This document shows positions 1 through 9,020 of a stretch of 30,230 nt of DNA, piece after piece. This stretch comes from RGIG1959 sp964564305 (lineage in GTDB: Bacteria; Bacillota; Clostridia; Oscillospirales; Acutalibacteraceae). The stretch covers positions 1 through 30,230 of the forward strand of contig CAZMAM010000017.1 of the NCBI GenBank assembly GCA_964564305.1, read 5' to 3'. The translations under genes were made by a program, and so were the position numbers. The notes under the pieces were generated by a model. It did no database searches. It saw only the letters and a list, made by a program, of their open reading frames with translations, and had not been told where the DNA came from. Position 1 is the stretch's first letter, and the number at the start of each line of letters is the position of its first letter.

Positions 1-31
1 TGATTCAATCGTCAGTGTTCGAGTAGCGTGT

Positions 32-640
32 TCAACTTATTATTGCAATTTTCGTCAAAAATTCAATGTTCTGATCTTCACACCATTTTTTTACCTGAAA
101 TACCGTTTCATATGTATCCGGAAACTCCATCCGGGTATCGCCGAATAATACTTTAAACCGGTCATGAGGTAAAGCGCGCTGCACCAGATCGAGAACAACA
201 ATACTGTCTTTTCCTCCGCTGAAAGCCACATAAAAAACATCAATTTTCTCTTGGTATGCGCGATAAGTGTTGTAGATATTCTGAACGGTTTCCTGTACCA
301 GCGTTTCCATCAGCGCGTGATTCTTCCGGCACATTTCCGCTACATCCACAAACTGCAGCGGCGCGCCGTTCGGCTCCGGTTCCTCCAGCAGGATAATTTC
401 CGGTTTGGTATACAGCGATCCGCCCTTCGTGCGGGCAACCGTTCTGCCTTTGTACAGATAATTATTGGCTTCCGCCCACATAAGCGGAGCGCTGTCCTCT
501 TTCGGGTAATGCCAATACCGGTCAAATCCCAGAATATCCAATTCTTTGTAATACACGGGGCGCGGTTCCTTGCTGAATTTGGAAATCTCGGACGTCAGCA
601 GCAAGCCGCCGGTTTGCGCATCCCAGTCGTATCGGTACAC
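32..640 (-). pseudogene. PAPS reductase/PP-loop ATPase family protein, 3' part missing
   Basis: The product is 202 residues. A roughly 130-residue N-terminal region leads into a PP-loop nucleotide-binding motif, SGGKDS at residues 141-146, followed by FGDTRMEFPDT at 166-176. Both are typical of phosphoadenosine-phosphosulfate (PAPS) reductase-like enzymes, which adenylate or reduce sulfur substrates; DndC of DNA phosphorothioation is a relative. From memory, family members continue well beyond this point with a C-terminal catalytic half. Here the recognisable sequence stops at about residue 196 (near base 53), and a short unrelated tail meets TGA at 32-34, so the gene is truncated, frameshifted or joined to foreign DNA at the window edge. 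The start is GTG at 640, 9 nt after the stop of the upstream gene, with AAGGAAG overlapping that stop, so the two are probably co-transcribed and coupled. The exact substrate is unknown. Confidence 0.75.
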
Positions 641-649
641 GCCTTATGC

Positions 650-3604
650 TCACTTCCTTATGTCTGTGGCTTTTTCGCGGAGAAGTTTGGCCTGTTTGAC
701 CACATCATCGAAATTTTGGTACCGCCGCCGCGCCAAAACGCCCCGGGAAACCAAAAGCTCCATCGCTTCCCGGTCGTTGGTCCACCGGTCGGATCGGGCA
801 AGAATATCCGTAATCACCTGTTCATAGGTTTGAAACGGCGAATTTCTGCGCGCCATCACACCGTAAACGCCGCCGCCCGATTCGCCCGCCGAAAGCAGCC
901 GGAACCGTTCGCTGTACTGTCTGAGATAACTTTCCAATACAAATACATTCCACGGAACCTCAATGGACGGAAACTGCAAATACAGCCCGATTTCCTGTAA
1001 GACCATGTAATCGCCGCGACAAAGCGTCTCTAAAACCGCGTCCGTCTGCTCCACGGGAAAGTGAATACTGTCGGCACGCCTGAGTTCATACTCCGATACC
1101 CGAACCGTGACCGAGAGCACGGCCTTCCAATTAATCGGCTGGGAAATTTCTTCCGAAAAGGCTCTCAGCTGATCCAATGTCACGGATTCATGTTTTCGGC
1201 AAAAATCCCGATAGGCGTCCGACGCGGAAACGGAATATTCCTTGGACGAAATCAGCGCACCGTTAAATTCAAACCGGTCTCCGAGGAGATATCCGAGGCA
1301 GTTTCGAACGGCCCAATCTTTCATATCTCCGAAATCAATGACGGCAGACGGGCAGTTTTGATCGACCAGGTTTCGAAACTCCTTCGTGCTCAGACGGCCT
1401 TCCACATCGATTTTTGCCTGCAGGGCCCGGCTGAGCGACTCCAGTTCTTTTTCACCGATAGGCAGGTTTGGGGCATAAAAATAAGTATGGGTATCCACAA
1501 GGACAATGGAGGGGATGCTTTGCAGTTCATGCTTGATTTTTTCCGGCGGCAAATACCAAAGATCCGAGCATATCCGCTCAAAACGCACCGGCTCGTGCCG
1601 CGATTGCATTTCATTCAACACATTGCGCGATACATTGGCCTCTCTCGTATCCGAAAAGAGGTATCCGTGGCGAAACAAAATACCGGCCGGCTTTCTCTCC
1701 GTCAGCATGGCGCGCAGCGCTTCCTCGTTATAAATGCCCGCCTGCTCCCCCAGTTTCTCCCCAAAGCGCTTCATCAGCGCGGAAAGATACACACAGGTTC
1801 CGCCATCTTGGAAAACACGGGAAACGGCCTCGTAGATTTCATCCGCCAAACCGCTTTGACCGCTATCCTGCCGCGGAACAATACGGTCGTTGCGCACAAC
1901 CCCGATTTGTCTGAGCTGATTGAGTAAATTTTCCTTTGTGGCCTCAATCGGGCCGAATTTTTCTTCATACTTCGCTATGAATTTCTTTATATGAATAATA
2001 TTCTGGCGCAGCCCATTGGGAAAATTCTCCCGGAGCACGGCGATATACTTTTGCGCGGTTTTCGGCGAGACGGCAGGCGCGGCGTTTTCTTCCTCCGCCG
2101 CCGCGTACTTCGGTTTCGCAACGCCGGGGCGATGCCCGGCGGGGGACGTATACTCTGTTTTGGGGGCCCTTTGCCGATAGGCAATTTCTACCTGTCCCGG
2201 ATCCGTATGGCAGAGCATCAGCAGGCGCCGCAAACGCCCCATGAGTTCGGAAGCGCTTAAATTGGTTTCCACATAAAGGTCGTCGCCGATTTTTCTGGGC
2301 GTCACCATGCGCCCCTGATTTTCCTCGCCGGCGATTTCTATTCTTCTGCCTTCGCAAATAGATTGGCCCTTTAATCCGTTCATGATTTGCGGATAATCCC
2401 GCAAAAGAAGCCGGCAGCACCGAACATACAAATCATTCCAACTGCTCACAGCCAGCTGTTGCCCCCGGTAAGAAAACCAAACCGGCTTCGTATACGCAAA
2501 CGACTGTATGCCGGCCAAACTGACCGTCACGGTTTCACCCGGTTGCGGTACCGGCGCCCGATCTTTCAAAACCGAATCCCGCTTTTCCGGGGTTTTTCTT
2601 ACGGGTTCCCTCTTTACAGGTTCTCTCCTTACGGGGCGCTCCTCATAGGACGGCCGGTATTTGAAGAAAATTTGCAGATTTTCAAAATCCATATTACAGA
2701 GATTGACGACCCGGCAAAGCCGCCCCATTAAGGCGGTAGCATTATAATTCGTTTCCACGTAAATGTCCTGTGCGATTTGCTTCGGAGCAATCATGGAAAG
2801 CGACGCCGCCCGGTCACCGGCCGTTGAAGTACCCTTTAAACTTTCCAACACCTCGGGGTAATCCTCATAAAGGATTTTCAGGCAATCCACATATAATTCC
2901 CGCCAACTGCCGACCGCTTTTCGATCGCCGAAATACGCAAAAGCAACCGGAACCGTATCGGTATAATCCCGCGCTTCGGATAAATCCACGGTTATCACCG
3001 GATCTGCCGGTTCCCGCAAAGGCCGCTGTTCGGAATACGGCCCCGGCGGACGGCCTGTTTCCTCTTTTGCTTCGTGCAAAACCGGCGGGGAAACAGCCGG
3101 CGCCCCGCCGGAATCTGTAAATGGCATATCGGTACCCGCAGAAATATCCGGATTTTGGCTCTGAGAAGTCTGTGAGAGGGAATCCTCATCGGTATTGCTT
3201 TGGATGACCGAAGCCGAGTATGGCGGCTCCGGCTTGGCGGTATCCGCCTGTGCCGTATGCAAAGAGCGTTTGCTCTCTTTTGGCGAAGACGTCGGCTGCG
3301 GAAGTTTATCGCCGTTTTCCCGAATAAACCGGATATAATATTGGATGGCGGAGGACATCTTTTTTAGGCTGTGCCTGTGGGTTATGCGGAAAAACCGATT
3401 GCCCTCAACCGTGTGAAGCACATTGGCCAGCACCTGCCTGTCCGTGGTTTCAAACAACGGGGATTTTAGAATCTTTCTGCTGAGGCAGTAGGAATTAATC
3501 TCTTCGTAAATAAAATAAAGTTCAGAAAGATAAACCGGGTGAACCTGCTGCGACAGCCACTGAAAAAACAGCTCCTGTAAATCCGTTGCCGCACTGTCGC
3601 TCAT
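650..3604 (-). CDS. Large repeat and winged-helix-like protein of unknown function, partner of the PP-loop gene
   Basis: A 984-residue soluble protein with no signal peptide or membrane segment. I do not recognise a named family. Residues 1-98 look like a helical DNA-binding-type module. Residues 99-200 are a Ser/Pro/Asp-rich, probably disordered linker. Two copies of a domain of about 115-130 residues follow (about 202-317 and 355-488); each has an SW..LYV motif, a DYP motif and a DLYVETNLSAS-like motif followed by LMGRLRRL. The copies are joined by a charged linker with repeated REPV/KREPV units. Residues 515-984 hold several helical segments resembling tandem winged helices. The start is ATG at 3604, not an upstream in-frame codon, because GGAGGGAAGG sits 6 nt before it. 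The PP-loop gene follows 9 nt after the stop. The pairing suggests a nucleic-acid-targeting or regulatory partner of the PP-loop enzyme, which is inference. Confidence 0.85.
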   Translation of the reverse strand: MSDSAATDLQELFFQWLSQQVHPVYLSELYFIYEEINSYCLSRKILKSPLFETTDRQVLANVLHTVEGNRFFRITHRHSLKKMSSAIQYYIRFIRENGDKLPQPTSSPKESKRSLHTAQADTAKPEPPYSASVIQSNTDEDSLSQTSQSQNPDISAGTDMPFTDSGGAPAVSPPVLHEAKEETGRPPGPYSEQRPLREPADPVITVDLSEARDYTDTVPVAFAYFGDRKAVGSWRELYVDCLKILYEDYPEVLESLKGTSTAGDRAASLSMIAPKQIAQDIYVETNYNATALMGRLCRVVNLCNMDFENLQIFFKYRPSYEERPVRREPVKREPVRKTPEKRDSVLKDRAPVPQPGETVTVSLAGIQSFAYTKPVWFSYRGQQLAVSSWNDLYVRCCRLLLRDYPQIMNGLKGQSICEGRRIEIAGEENQGRMVTPRKIGDDLYVETNLSASELMGRLRRLLMLCHTDPGQVEIAYRQRAPKTEYTSPAGHRPGVAKPKYAAAEEENAAPAVSPKTAQKYIAVLRENFPNGLRQNIIHIKKFIAKYEEKFGPIEATKENLLNQLRQIGVVRNDRIVPRQDSGQSGLADEIYEAVSRVFQDGGTCVYLSALMKRFGEKLGEQAGIYNEEALRAMLTERKPAGILFRHGYLFSDTREANVSRNVLNEMQSRHEPVRFERICSDLWYLPPEKIKHELQSIPSIVLVDTHTYFYAPNLPIGEKELESLSRALQAKIDVEGRLSTKEFRNLVDQNCPSAVIDFGDMKDWAVRNCLGYLLGDRFEFNGALISSKEYSVSASDAYRDFCRKHESVTLDQLRAFSEEISQPINWKAVLSVTVRVSEYELRRADSIHFPVEQTDAVLETLCRGDYMVLQEIGLYLQFPSIEVPWNVFVLESYLRQYSERFRLLSAGESGGGVYGVMARRNSPFQTYEQVITDILARSDRWTNDREAMELLVSRGVLARRRYQNFDDVVKQAKLLREKATDIRK

Positions 3605-3763
3605 CGCTGACCTTCCCTCCTCCCAAATAAAAAACGCGAAAACCATAACCGGCCCGGTGAAAACGGCCGCGTGAAAAACCGCCCGCCAAATCTCCCGCAG
3701 CTTTGAAAAACGGATTTCGTTGCCCAAAAAGCAGCGCCGACCACCGCTCAATTTTTCTTTACT

Positions 3764-3794
3764 ACTATACCCCCCCCCTCAGCCAAATTGTCAA
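3764..3794 (-). promoter_or_regulatory. SigA-type promoter with G9 tract in the spacer
   Basis: On the minus strand a perfect -35 TTGACA (3794-3789) and a -10 TATAGT (3769-3764) are separated by 19 nt, of which nine consecutive bases are G (C run at 3770-3778 on the plus strand). The predicted transcript starts near 3757 and has a leader of about 150 nt before the ATG at 3604. A spacer of 17 is optimal, so gain or loss of G by slippage would change promoter strength. The boxes are seen directly; switching is inference. Confidence 0.7.
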
Positions 3795-3875
3795 GTAAAA
3801 ATCGAACATCGTTTGGCGTTTCTTGTTTTTTTCGCGCCAAACCGCCTTATGCGCCGAATTTTTTAACTTACCGCC

Positions 3876-3910
3876 AAAAAACAAAAAAGCCGGACTCAAA
3901 AGACCCGACT
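3876..3910 (-). terminator. Rho-independent terminator for the transglutaminase/dockerin gene
   Basis: Read on the minus strand, an imperfect GC-rich hairpin (arms AGTCGG and CCGGCT with wobble pairs, loop around TTTTGA) is followed by TTTTTTGTTTTTT. It lies about 220 nt after the stop of the leftward gene ending at 4134 and before the next leftward promoter, so it separates the two transcription units. Confidence 0.65.
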
Positions 3911-4001
3911 GAACTTTTGCGGCGAAAATCCGCTCTTATCATCCCGCTCACGGAAGTTTTTCGCGAAAGCGGCTGCGTGTTTCCCGCGGGAAACCCCGGT
4001 A

Positions 4002-4021
4002 TAAGGCAAAACCGCACAAAG
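4002..4021 (+). repeat. Isolated MITE-type terminal repeat
   Basis: The 20-nt stretch taaggcaaaaccgcacaaag matches the inverted-repeat ends of the longer elements at 13185-13364 and 24222-24396. I see no matching internal part or second end nearby, so this is a remnant or a solo end. It lies in the 3' untranslated region of the leftward secreted-protein gene. Confidence 0.5.
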
Positions 4022-4042
4022 GCATTTTCGCCGAAAGACGCA

Positions 4043-4076
4043 CCAAGGGGAAGGGAGCGCGCTCCCTTCCCCTTGG
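4043..4076. terminator. 34-nt perfect palindrome, hairpin downstream of secreted-protein gene
   Basis: The two 17-nt halves, the first being ccaaggggaagggagcg, are exact reverse complements with no unpaired centre beyond the minimal loop. It begins 58 nt after the stop codon at 4134. A long U-run does not follow on either strand, so it may be a transcript-stabilising or processing hairpin or an auxiliary terminator ahead of the one at 3876-3910. Confidence 0.6.
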
Positions 4077-4133
4077 CCGGTAATTTTCATTTTTTAGCGA
4101 ATCAAATTTTCTGTTCGCTGATACCGCGCGGCT

Positions 4134-7100
4134 TTACCCGGTCACATCTATGCCGCTTGCCAGGAGATAGACCGTCAGCGCATCCTGCAAATCCAGACCG
4201 TCCTTGCGGAAATCCGCCACATCCTGTTCAAACGTGTACAAATCGCAACGCCCGTTGATAAACTTCCACAGACGCAGGGAATCCGCCACGTCCACCGATC
4301 CGTCCGCGTCCAAATCCCCCGCAACGCCGGACGGGTAATACCCGCCCGCGGGAATCACGGTATCTTCCAAGGTGATTTCTTCCGAACCTTCGGCGTCTCT
4401 GAAGAGCTTCCCGCAGGATTCGCAGACCCAGTACTCAATATGGCCTTCTTCGGTTACGGTGGGGCGCTTGCCTTCTACTTTGGTCAGCGTATGGCCCAGC
4501 GCGTCTACCGGTTCGCTCTTTTCGGCTCCGCACACATGGCACTTGCTGACCAGCAATCCCGCCTCGGTGCAGGTGGCGAGAACGGATTTTTCCGAATCCG
4601 GCATAAAGCTGTGCTCCGCCAGTTCACCGGTATCCACCTCGGTATGGGTCAGCCCGCACACCGTGCACTGATAGACTTTTTCGCCGTGCTTCGAGCAGGT
4701 GGTCTCGGTGGAAGAAATCGGTTCCTTCCCGAAAGTGTGCTCGGTTTTGGGTAAAGTAATTTCCTCGGTATCGGAAATACTGAGATTTTCCGCCGTAAAG
4801 GTCGCGGTAAATGTGCCCGTTCCCTCTTCCTGGCAGGTGGCCGGTTTGGTAATCACCTGTTCGCTGACCTCGGCCACAAAGGATTCCTTGTGCTGACATT
4901 CGGAACAGGTCAGTTCCACAGAGGCCTGCACCGGTTCTTCCTCTAAAGACCAATGCCATTGGGCGGAATCTTTATCCCAGGAATGCCCCTTGGCGGGAAC
5001 GGGCTGCGGCTGCTCTAAGATATCCCCGCAATCCGAACACTTCACGCCGCCGGTTCTGCCCGCTTCGGTACAGGTGGCGGGAATTTCCTCCATCGGATAC
5101 GGATTATGATGACCCTCGTCACAGCCTACCTTGCCGCAACGTTTACATTCGCCGGTTTCTGTATCAAACTCATGACCCAAAGCCGGAATTTTTTCTTCCG
5201 CTTTTTGCACATAACCGCAAACAGAGCAGATTTCCCCGGAGGTGTGGCCGTCTTCGGTACAGGTGGGATCCAGTTTCCCGGTTTCGACGATTTTGTGGCC
5301 ATCGGCGCATTCAAAGAGATCGCAGTTCTTGCAAATGTGGGTATCTTTGTCGAAATCATGACCTAACGGTTCACCCTCAACAACCACTTTGGTTTCGTCA
5401 CAGTTTTTGCACTTGTACAGTTTTTCCTGAGACTTTGTACAGGTGGCGGGGCGGATTTCATGCGGTTCCGCGGAAAATTCGTGTTCCACCGCGCCGGAAG
5501 GGGAAATTTGTTCGTCTTTTACCTGGCATCCGGGCCGCTCGCATACCGCGACTCTCTTTTGCCCTTGGCAGGTAGGTTCGCCCTCGTCCGTGTAATTTTT
5601 GAAGAAATGCCCCAGCGCCGGAACGGTTTCGCCGTTGGAAAGGATCACATCGCAATCCGCGCATTTCACGAAATCCCGAGTGCCGGGTTCGGTGCAGGTG
5701 GCGGCCTTTCCGGCGGTGTAATAACCCTCTTTGTTCTTATCTACATGATGCCCCTTGGCGGGAATTTCTTTTCCTTCGGTAAGGGTCTGGCCGCAATCTG
5801 CGCAAACGGTTCCGGGCTCATACCCTTTTTCGGTGCAGGTCGCCTCTTTGGCGGGCGCGTCGTCGGGGTTATCCTGCACATGGGTGTGTGTGCACACGGC
5901 CGCGACCACGGTTTGACCGTATTCTTCTTCCTGAGTCTGCTTAATCTCACGGGGCGCAAAGGTCACGCTGAGCACGCCGTTCTTTTCCGGCGCCGTAACG
6001 GTAAAGGTTCCGTCGCTTCCCACGGAAATCTCATTGCCGTCCAGCGAAACGGTGTTCACCACATATCCATCTTTGGGATGAACGGTAAAGGTCTTGGTTT
6101 CGCCCTCGGCGAAAGTCACGTTTCCGGCTTCTCCCACCGCCTCGATGTTGTCACCGTAAGAAACGGTGCCGTTCGCATCGGAAACCACCACAACGGCGGT
6201 CTCGCTCGCGGCAGCGGCGGCGGTGCCTTCCGGCTTCACCGCGACGATTTCAAACGGGGAGAAGGAATCGCACATGATAATCATGCCGTATGGCGTGGGA
6301 ATGATGGTGATTTCTTCCACGCTGATAATGTGGGAGCCCCACTTGTGCAGGCGCTTTTCGGCCGCAGTCTCTTTTTGATATTCCTCGCAAGGCTCGTTTT
6401 CCGCGCAGCGGGTGAAGTGATACGCTTTGAGCTCGATTTCTCCGCTGCCCAAATCCTCATAGGTAATGCCGGCGGGGTACCCAACCTGCACCCGGATCTT
6501 CTGCCCCTTATTGGGTTCCAGTTTTACGGCGGGGCACAAACGGTTGAAGTTGATTTCAAACACGGAGGAGGAAAGGATTTCGCCGTCGACCTCGTGGCTG
6601 TCCTCCAAATATCCGTCAATTTTTTCATATTCTTCGCGATTTCCGGCGCCTTTGCTCTTATTTTCCACAACCAGCATCAGCCTGCCGTTGACATCGCTTT
6701 TGTTCATTTCCTTGTCCAGTTCGGCAAGGGTTTCGGGATCGGTTCCGCCCGCCTCGGCCATGGCGTGCAAATCAAGATTTTCCGGCGCGTCCAGCAAAGT
6801 CGGCTGGCCCCAGACGTTCCAATCGATTCCCTGACCGCGGTAACAGGAGGGGCAAAGCCCCGGAACCATCGCGATAACGGAAAAGCTGTTGGCGTATTTG
6901 GACGAACGGGAACCGACAACGCCCTCAATGGAGAAACTGTACATGGTCACGTCGTCGATCCATTGATCGGAAGCGCGGAAATTGAACTCCACGCCGATAA
7001 TCGGGCAGCCGTTTTCAACCGAGCATTCTTCATGCCCCGCATCGTGATAATCGGTGTTGGGGCATTTCACGCCCTGACCGGAAAGATCCTGGGGATCGGA

Positions 7101-9020
7101 TTTGTATATCCAGCGAAAATCGGTATATTCGCTCGTATCCACAATGCCGTCGCGGTTGACGTCAAAGGGCAGTTCTCCCACCACCTGAGTGGCCATAACC
7201 TGCCCGGGATTGTGCAGGTCTTCCTGATTGGTGTAATACCGCACCTGAACGTCCTGAGTCTTTGCGGTTTCGTAATCGTTGACAAAGTTATCGGCTTTCG
7301 CGATTCCGGCGTTTTTGTCGGAGGGGAGAATATGATAGAGGTCATCGTCGTACAGCACACGGAAACGGTATTCGTACCCCGCTGTGGCGTTGCCGTTGGG
7401 GGCCGGATCCTGCTGCGTGACATAAGGAGGCGCCTCGTAAGTGGAGTTAATATTGTACAGCATACCGGAAGTGGCGACAATCTCGGCCTCTGTCCCGTGG
7501 TAGAAGCCCGCTTCCCAGTTTCTGGAAAGATAACTGGTAGAGGCGTCCGGGGTCCATTCGTCCACATGATCCGGCGCACGGGTGGTTACCGCAATCTCGC
7601 TGTATTCGCAGGTCGCGCTGGAAAAACGAAGCCCGTCCTCAAAATCGCCGAAATACGGATTATCGCCGCCGGTGACCAAAATGGTGGCATAGGCGTAATA
7701 CCAATCTTCCATCACGCTGGCGGTGCCGTCGGGATGAAAATCGTATTGCTTAATCATAAAGTAAAAGCCCTGCTCACGCGCCTTTTTATCGTTCATGCCG
7801 TTAAAAGTGACGGTGTACACGCCGGCAGGAACGCCGTCTTCCTGCGATTCGCCCGCGGAATATTTCACCTTTAAGCCGTCGCTGCCTTCGTAAACGGTAG
7901 CGCCCGCATACGAGGATGTTTCCAAAACGGGATATGTAAATTCAAAATTGCCGGTGGAAACATACCCGGAGGGGTTCCAGTATTGATTGGCCACCGACTG
8001 CCCCACCAGAAGATACGTGTTGGTTTCGCGGGAATCCAGACCTTCGTTATACGTTAAATCGCGGGATCCGTCATAATTGGCGATGAGCGGATCGTCCATG
8101 GTGGCGTCCACCATGTACCAGTGATCCGTATCCCCTTCGGGAATATTCACCGCGTTCCACATATGATCTTCCGGCGTACCCTTGGTGTGCACCCCGTGAA
8201 TCAGAACACATTCCACTCCAAGTTTGGTCAGCGCCACCTGAAGGGTGCGGGCATAGGATTCGCACACGCCCTCGTGAGTCACCACGCCGTAAAGCGTGCG
8301 GATGTATTTGGCGTTGGCGTGCTCCACGCCGTTGATTTCGCGGCACTCGATCTCATAGCGGTAATGAATGCTCTTCGTGACCTGATCGTGCACCGAAGTC
8401 ACCAAATAAGAGATTCTATCCTGATCGGAATATTCCGCATCCGCCTGCGCCTCCGCCGTTTTTAAATCGGCCAGCGCTTTATCGGTGATATCCTGAATGG
8501 CCTTTTCGGTTTCGGTGATTTTGGTCTTCAGATCGTCAATCGGCTGGCCGGCCAGCAGGTATGTTTCGCCTCTGCCCGGGCCGATGAGGACATGGTACCC
8601 GGAAGTGTCCTTCGTGACGGAGAAAGTCAGATATCCGGAATCGAGATACCACAGCTCGGAATGATCCAGATCCAGCGCGTCTTTCGCGGCGCAAAAATCG
8701 TTAAAGATATCTTTATTGCCCTGCTGCGCATAAGCCGTCACATCCTGTTCGGAAATAACGGTGTTGCCGTCGGCGTCGGTTAAGTTCATCAAATCGATAA
8801 CCGCTTTGCCTTCATAATAGGTTTCGGCATTTTTGGTGAACTCCGACAGGAGTTTGGTGTAAATCGCCTGCGCCCTCGCGTTGAGCTGGCGGTAAAAATA
8901 ATCGGATTCCTTCGCTTGGGGCTGATAACTCTCCGCCGCAAAAGAGAAGGACATCGGCAGCAGCGAAAGCAGCATCGCCGCCGAAAGCAGAACACCGAGA
9001 AGTCGTTTGGTTCGTTTCAT
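4134..9020 (-). CDS. Secreted transglutaminase-like protein with CxxC repeats and dockerin-like C-terminus
   Basis: A 1628-residue exported protein. Residues 1-29 are a signal peptide (KRTKR, hydrophobic core, FAA). A transglutaminase/papain-like fold follows with Cys253 (HEGVCESYA), His286 (EDHMWNAV) and Asp305 (WYMVDAT) as the likely triad. The middle is beta-rich and contains an EF-hand-like DVNRDGIVDTSEY near residue 620. Residues about 1040-1540 carry roughly nine repeats of the form ATCTE-G-CxxCG-IPAxGH, probably metal-binding or structural. The last 65 residues resemble a type I dockerin: the first calcium loop DLDADGSVD is good, the second (DFRKDGLDLQDA) is degenerate. There is no LPxTG motif, so attachment may be through a cohesin partner not present here. 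The ATG at 9020 follows AAAGGAG by about 11 nt. It could modify or crosslink cell-surface or host proteins; substrate unknown. Confidence 0.85.
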   Translation of the reverse strand: MKRTKRLLGVLLSAAMLLSLLPMSFSFAAESYQPQAKESDYFYRQLNARAQAIYTKLLSEFTKNAETYYEGKAVIDLMNLTDADGNTVISEQDVTAYAQQGNKDIFNDFCAAKDALDLDHSELWYLDSGYLTFSVTKDTSGYHVLIGPGRGETYLLAGQPIDDLKTKITETEKAIQDITDKALADLKTAEAQADAEYSDQDRISYLVTSVHDQVTKSIHYRYEIECREINGVEHANAKYIRTLYGVVTHEGVCESYARTLQVALTKLGVECVLIHGVHTKGTPEDHMWNAVNIPEGDTDHWYMVDATMDDPLIANYDGSRDLTYNEGLDSRETNTYLLVGQSVANQYWNPSGYVSTGNFEFTYPVLETSSYAGATVYEGSDGLKVKYSAGESQEDGVPAGVYTVTFNGMNDKKAREQGFYFMIKQYDFHPDGTASVMEDWYYAYATILVTGGDNPYFGDFEDGLRFSSATCEYSEIAVTTRAPDHVDEWTPDASTSYLSRNWEAGFYHGTEAEIVATSGMLYNINSTYEAPPYVTQQDPAPNGNATAGYEYRFRVLYDDDLYHILPSDKNAGIAKADNFVNDYETAKTQDVQVRYYTNQEDLHNPGQVMATQVVGELPFDVNRDGIVDTSEYTDFRWIYKSDPQDLSGQGVKCPNTDYHDAGHEECSVENGCPIIGVEFNFRASDQWIDDVTMYSFSIEGVVGSRSSKYANSFSVIAMVPGLCPSCYRGQGIDWNVWGQPTLLDAPENLDLHAMAEAGGTDPETLAELDKEMNKSDVNGRLMLVVENKSKGAGNREEYEKIDGYLEDSHEVDGEILSSSVFEINFNRLCPAVKLEPNKGQKIRVQVGYPAGITYEDLGSGEIELKAYHFTRCAENEPCEEYQKETAAEKRLHKWGSHIISVEEITIIPTPYGMIIMCDSFSPFEIVAVKPEGTAAAAASETAVVVVSDANGTVSYGDNIEAVGEAGNVTFAEGETKTFTVHPKDGYVVNTVSLDGNEISVGSDGTFTVTAPEKNGVLSVTFAPREIKQTQEEEYGQTVVAAVCTHTHVQDNPDDAPAKEATCTEKGYEPGTVCADCGQTLTEGKEIPAKGHHVDKNKEGYYTAGKAATCTEPGTRDFVKCADCDVILSNGETVPALGHFFKNYTDEGEPTCQGQKRVAVCERPGCQVKDEQISPSGAVEHEFSAEPHEIRPATCTKSQEKLYKCKNCDETKVVVEGEPLGHDFDKDTHICKNCDLFECADGHKIVETGKLDPTCTEDGHTSGEICSVCGYVQKAEEKIPALGHEFDTETGECKRCGKVGCDEGHHNPYPMEEIPATCTEAGRTGGVKCSDCGDILEQPQPVPAKGHSWDKDSAQWHWSLEEEPVQASVELTCSECQHKESFVAEVSEQVITKPATCQEEGTGTFTATFTAENLSISDTEEITLPKTEHTFGKEPISSTETTCSKHGEKVYQCTVCGLTHTEVDTGELAEHSFMPDSEKSVLATCTEAGLLVSKCHVCGAEKSEPVDALGHTLTKVEGKRPTVTEEGHIEYWVCESCGKLFRDAEGSEEITLEDTVIPAGGYYPSGVAGDLDADGSVDVADSLRLWKFINGRCDLYTFEQDVADFRKDGLDLQDALTVYLLASGIDVTG

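Noticed and set aside
5460..7874. 804-codon plus-strand open frame opposite the transglutaminase/dockerin gene
   Set aside because: It is antisense to a gene with clear domains, signal peptide, promoter and ribosome site; its own translation has no domain logic or ribosome site. High-GC codon bias creates such shadows.
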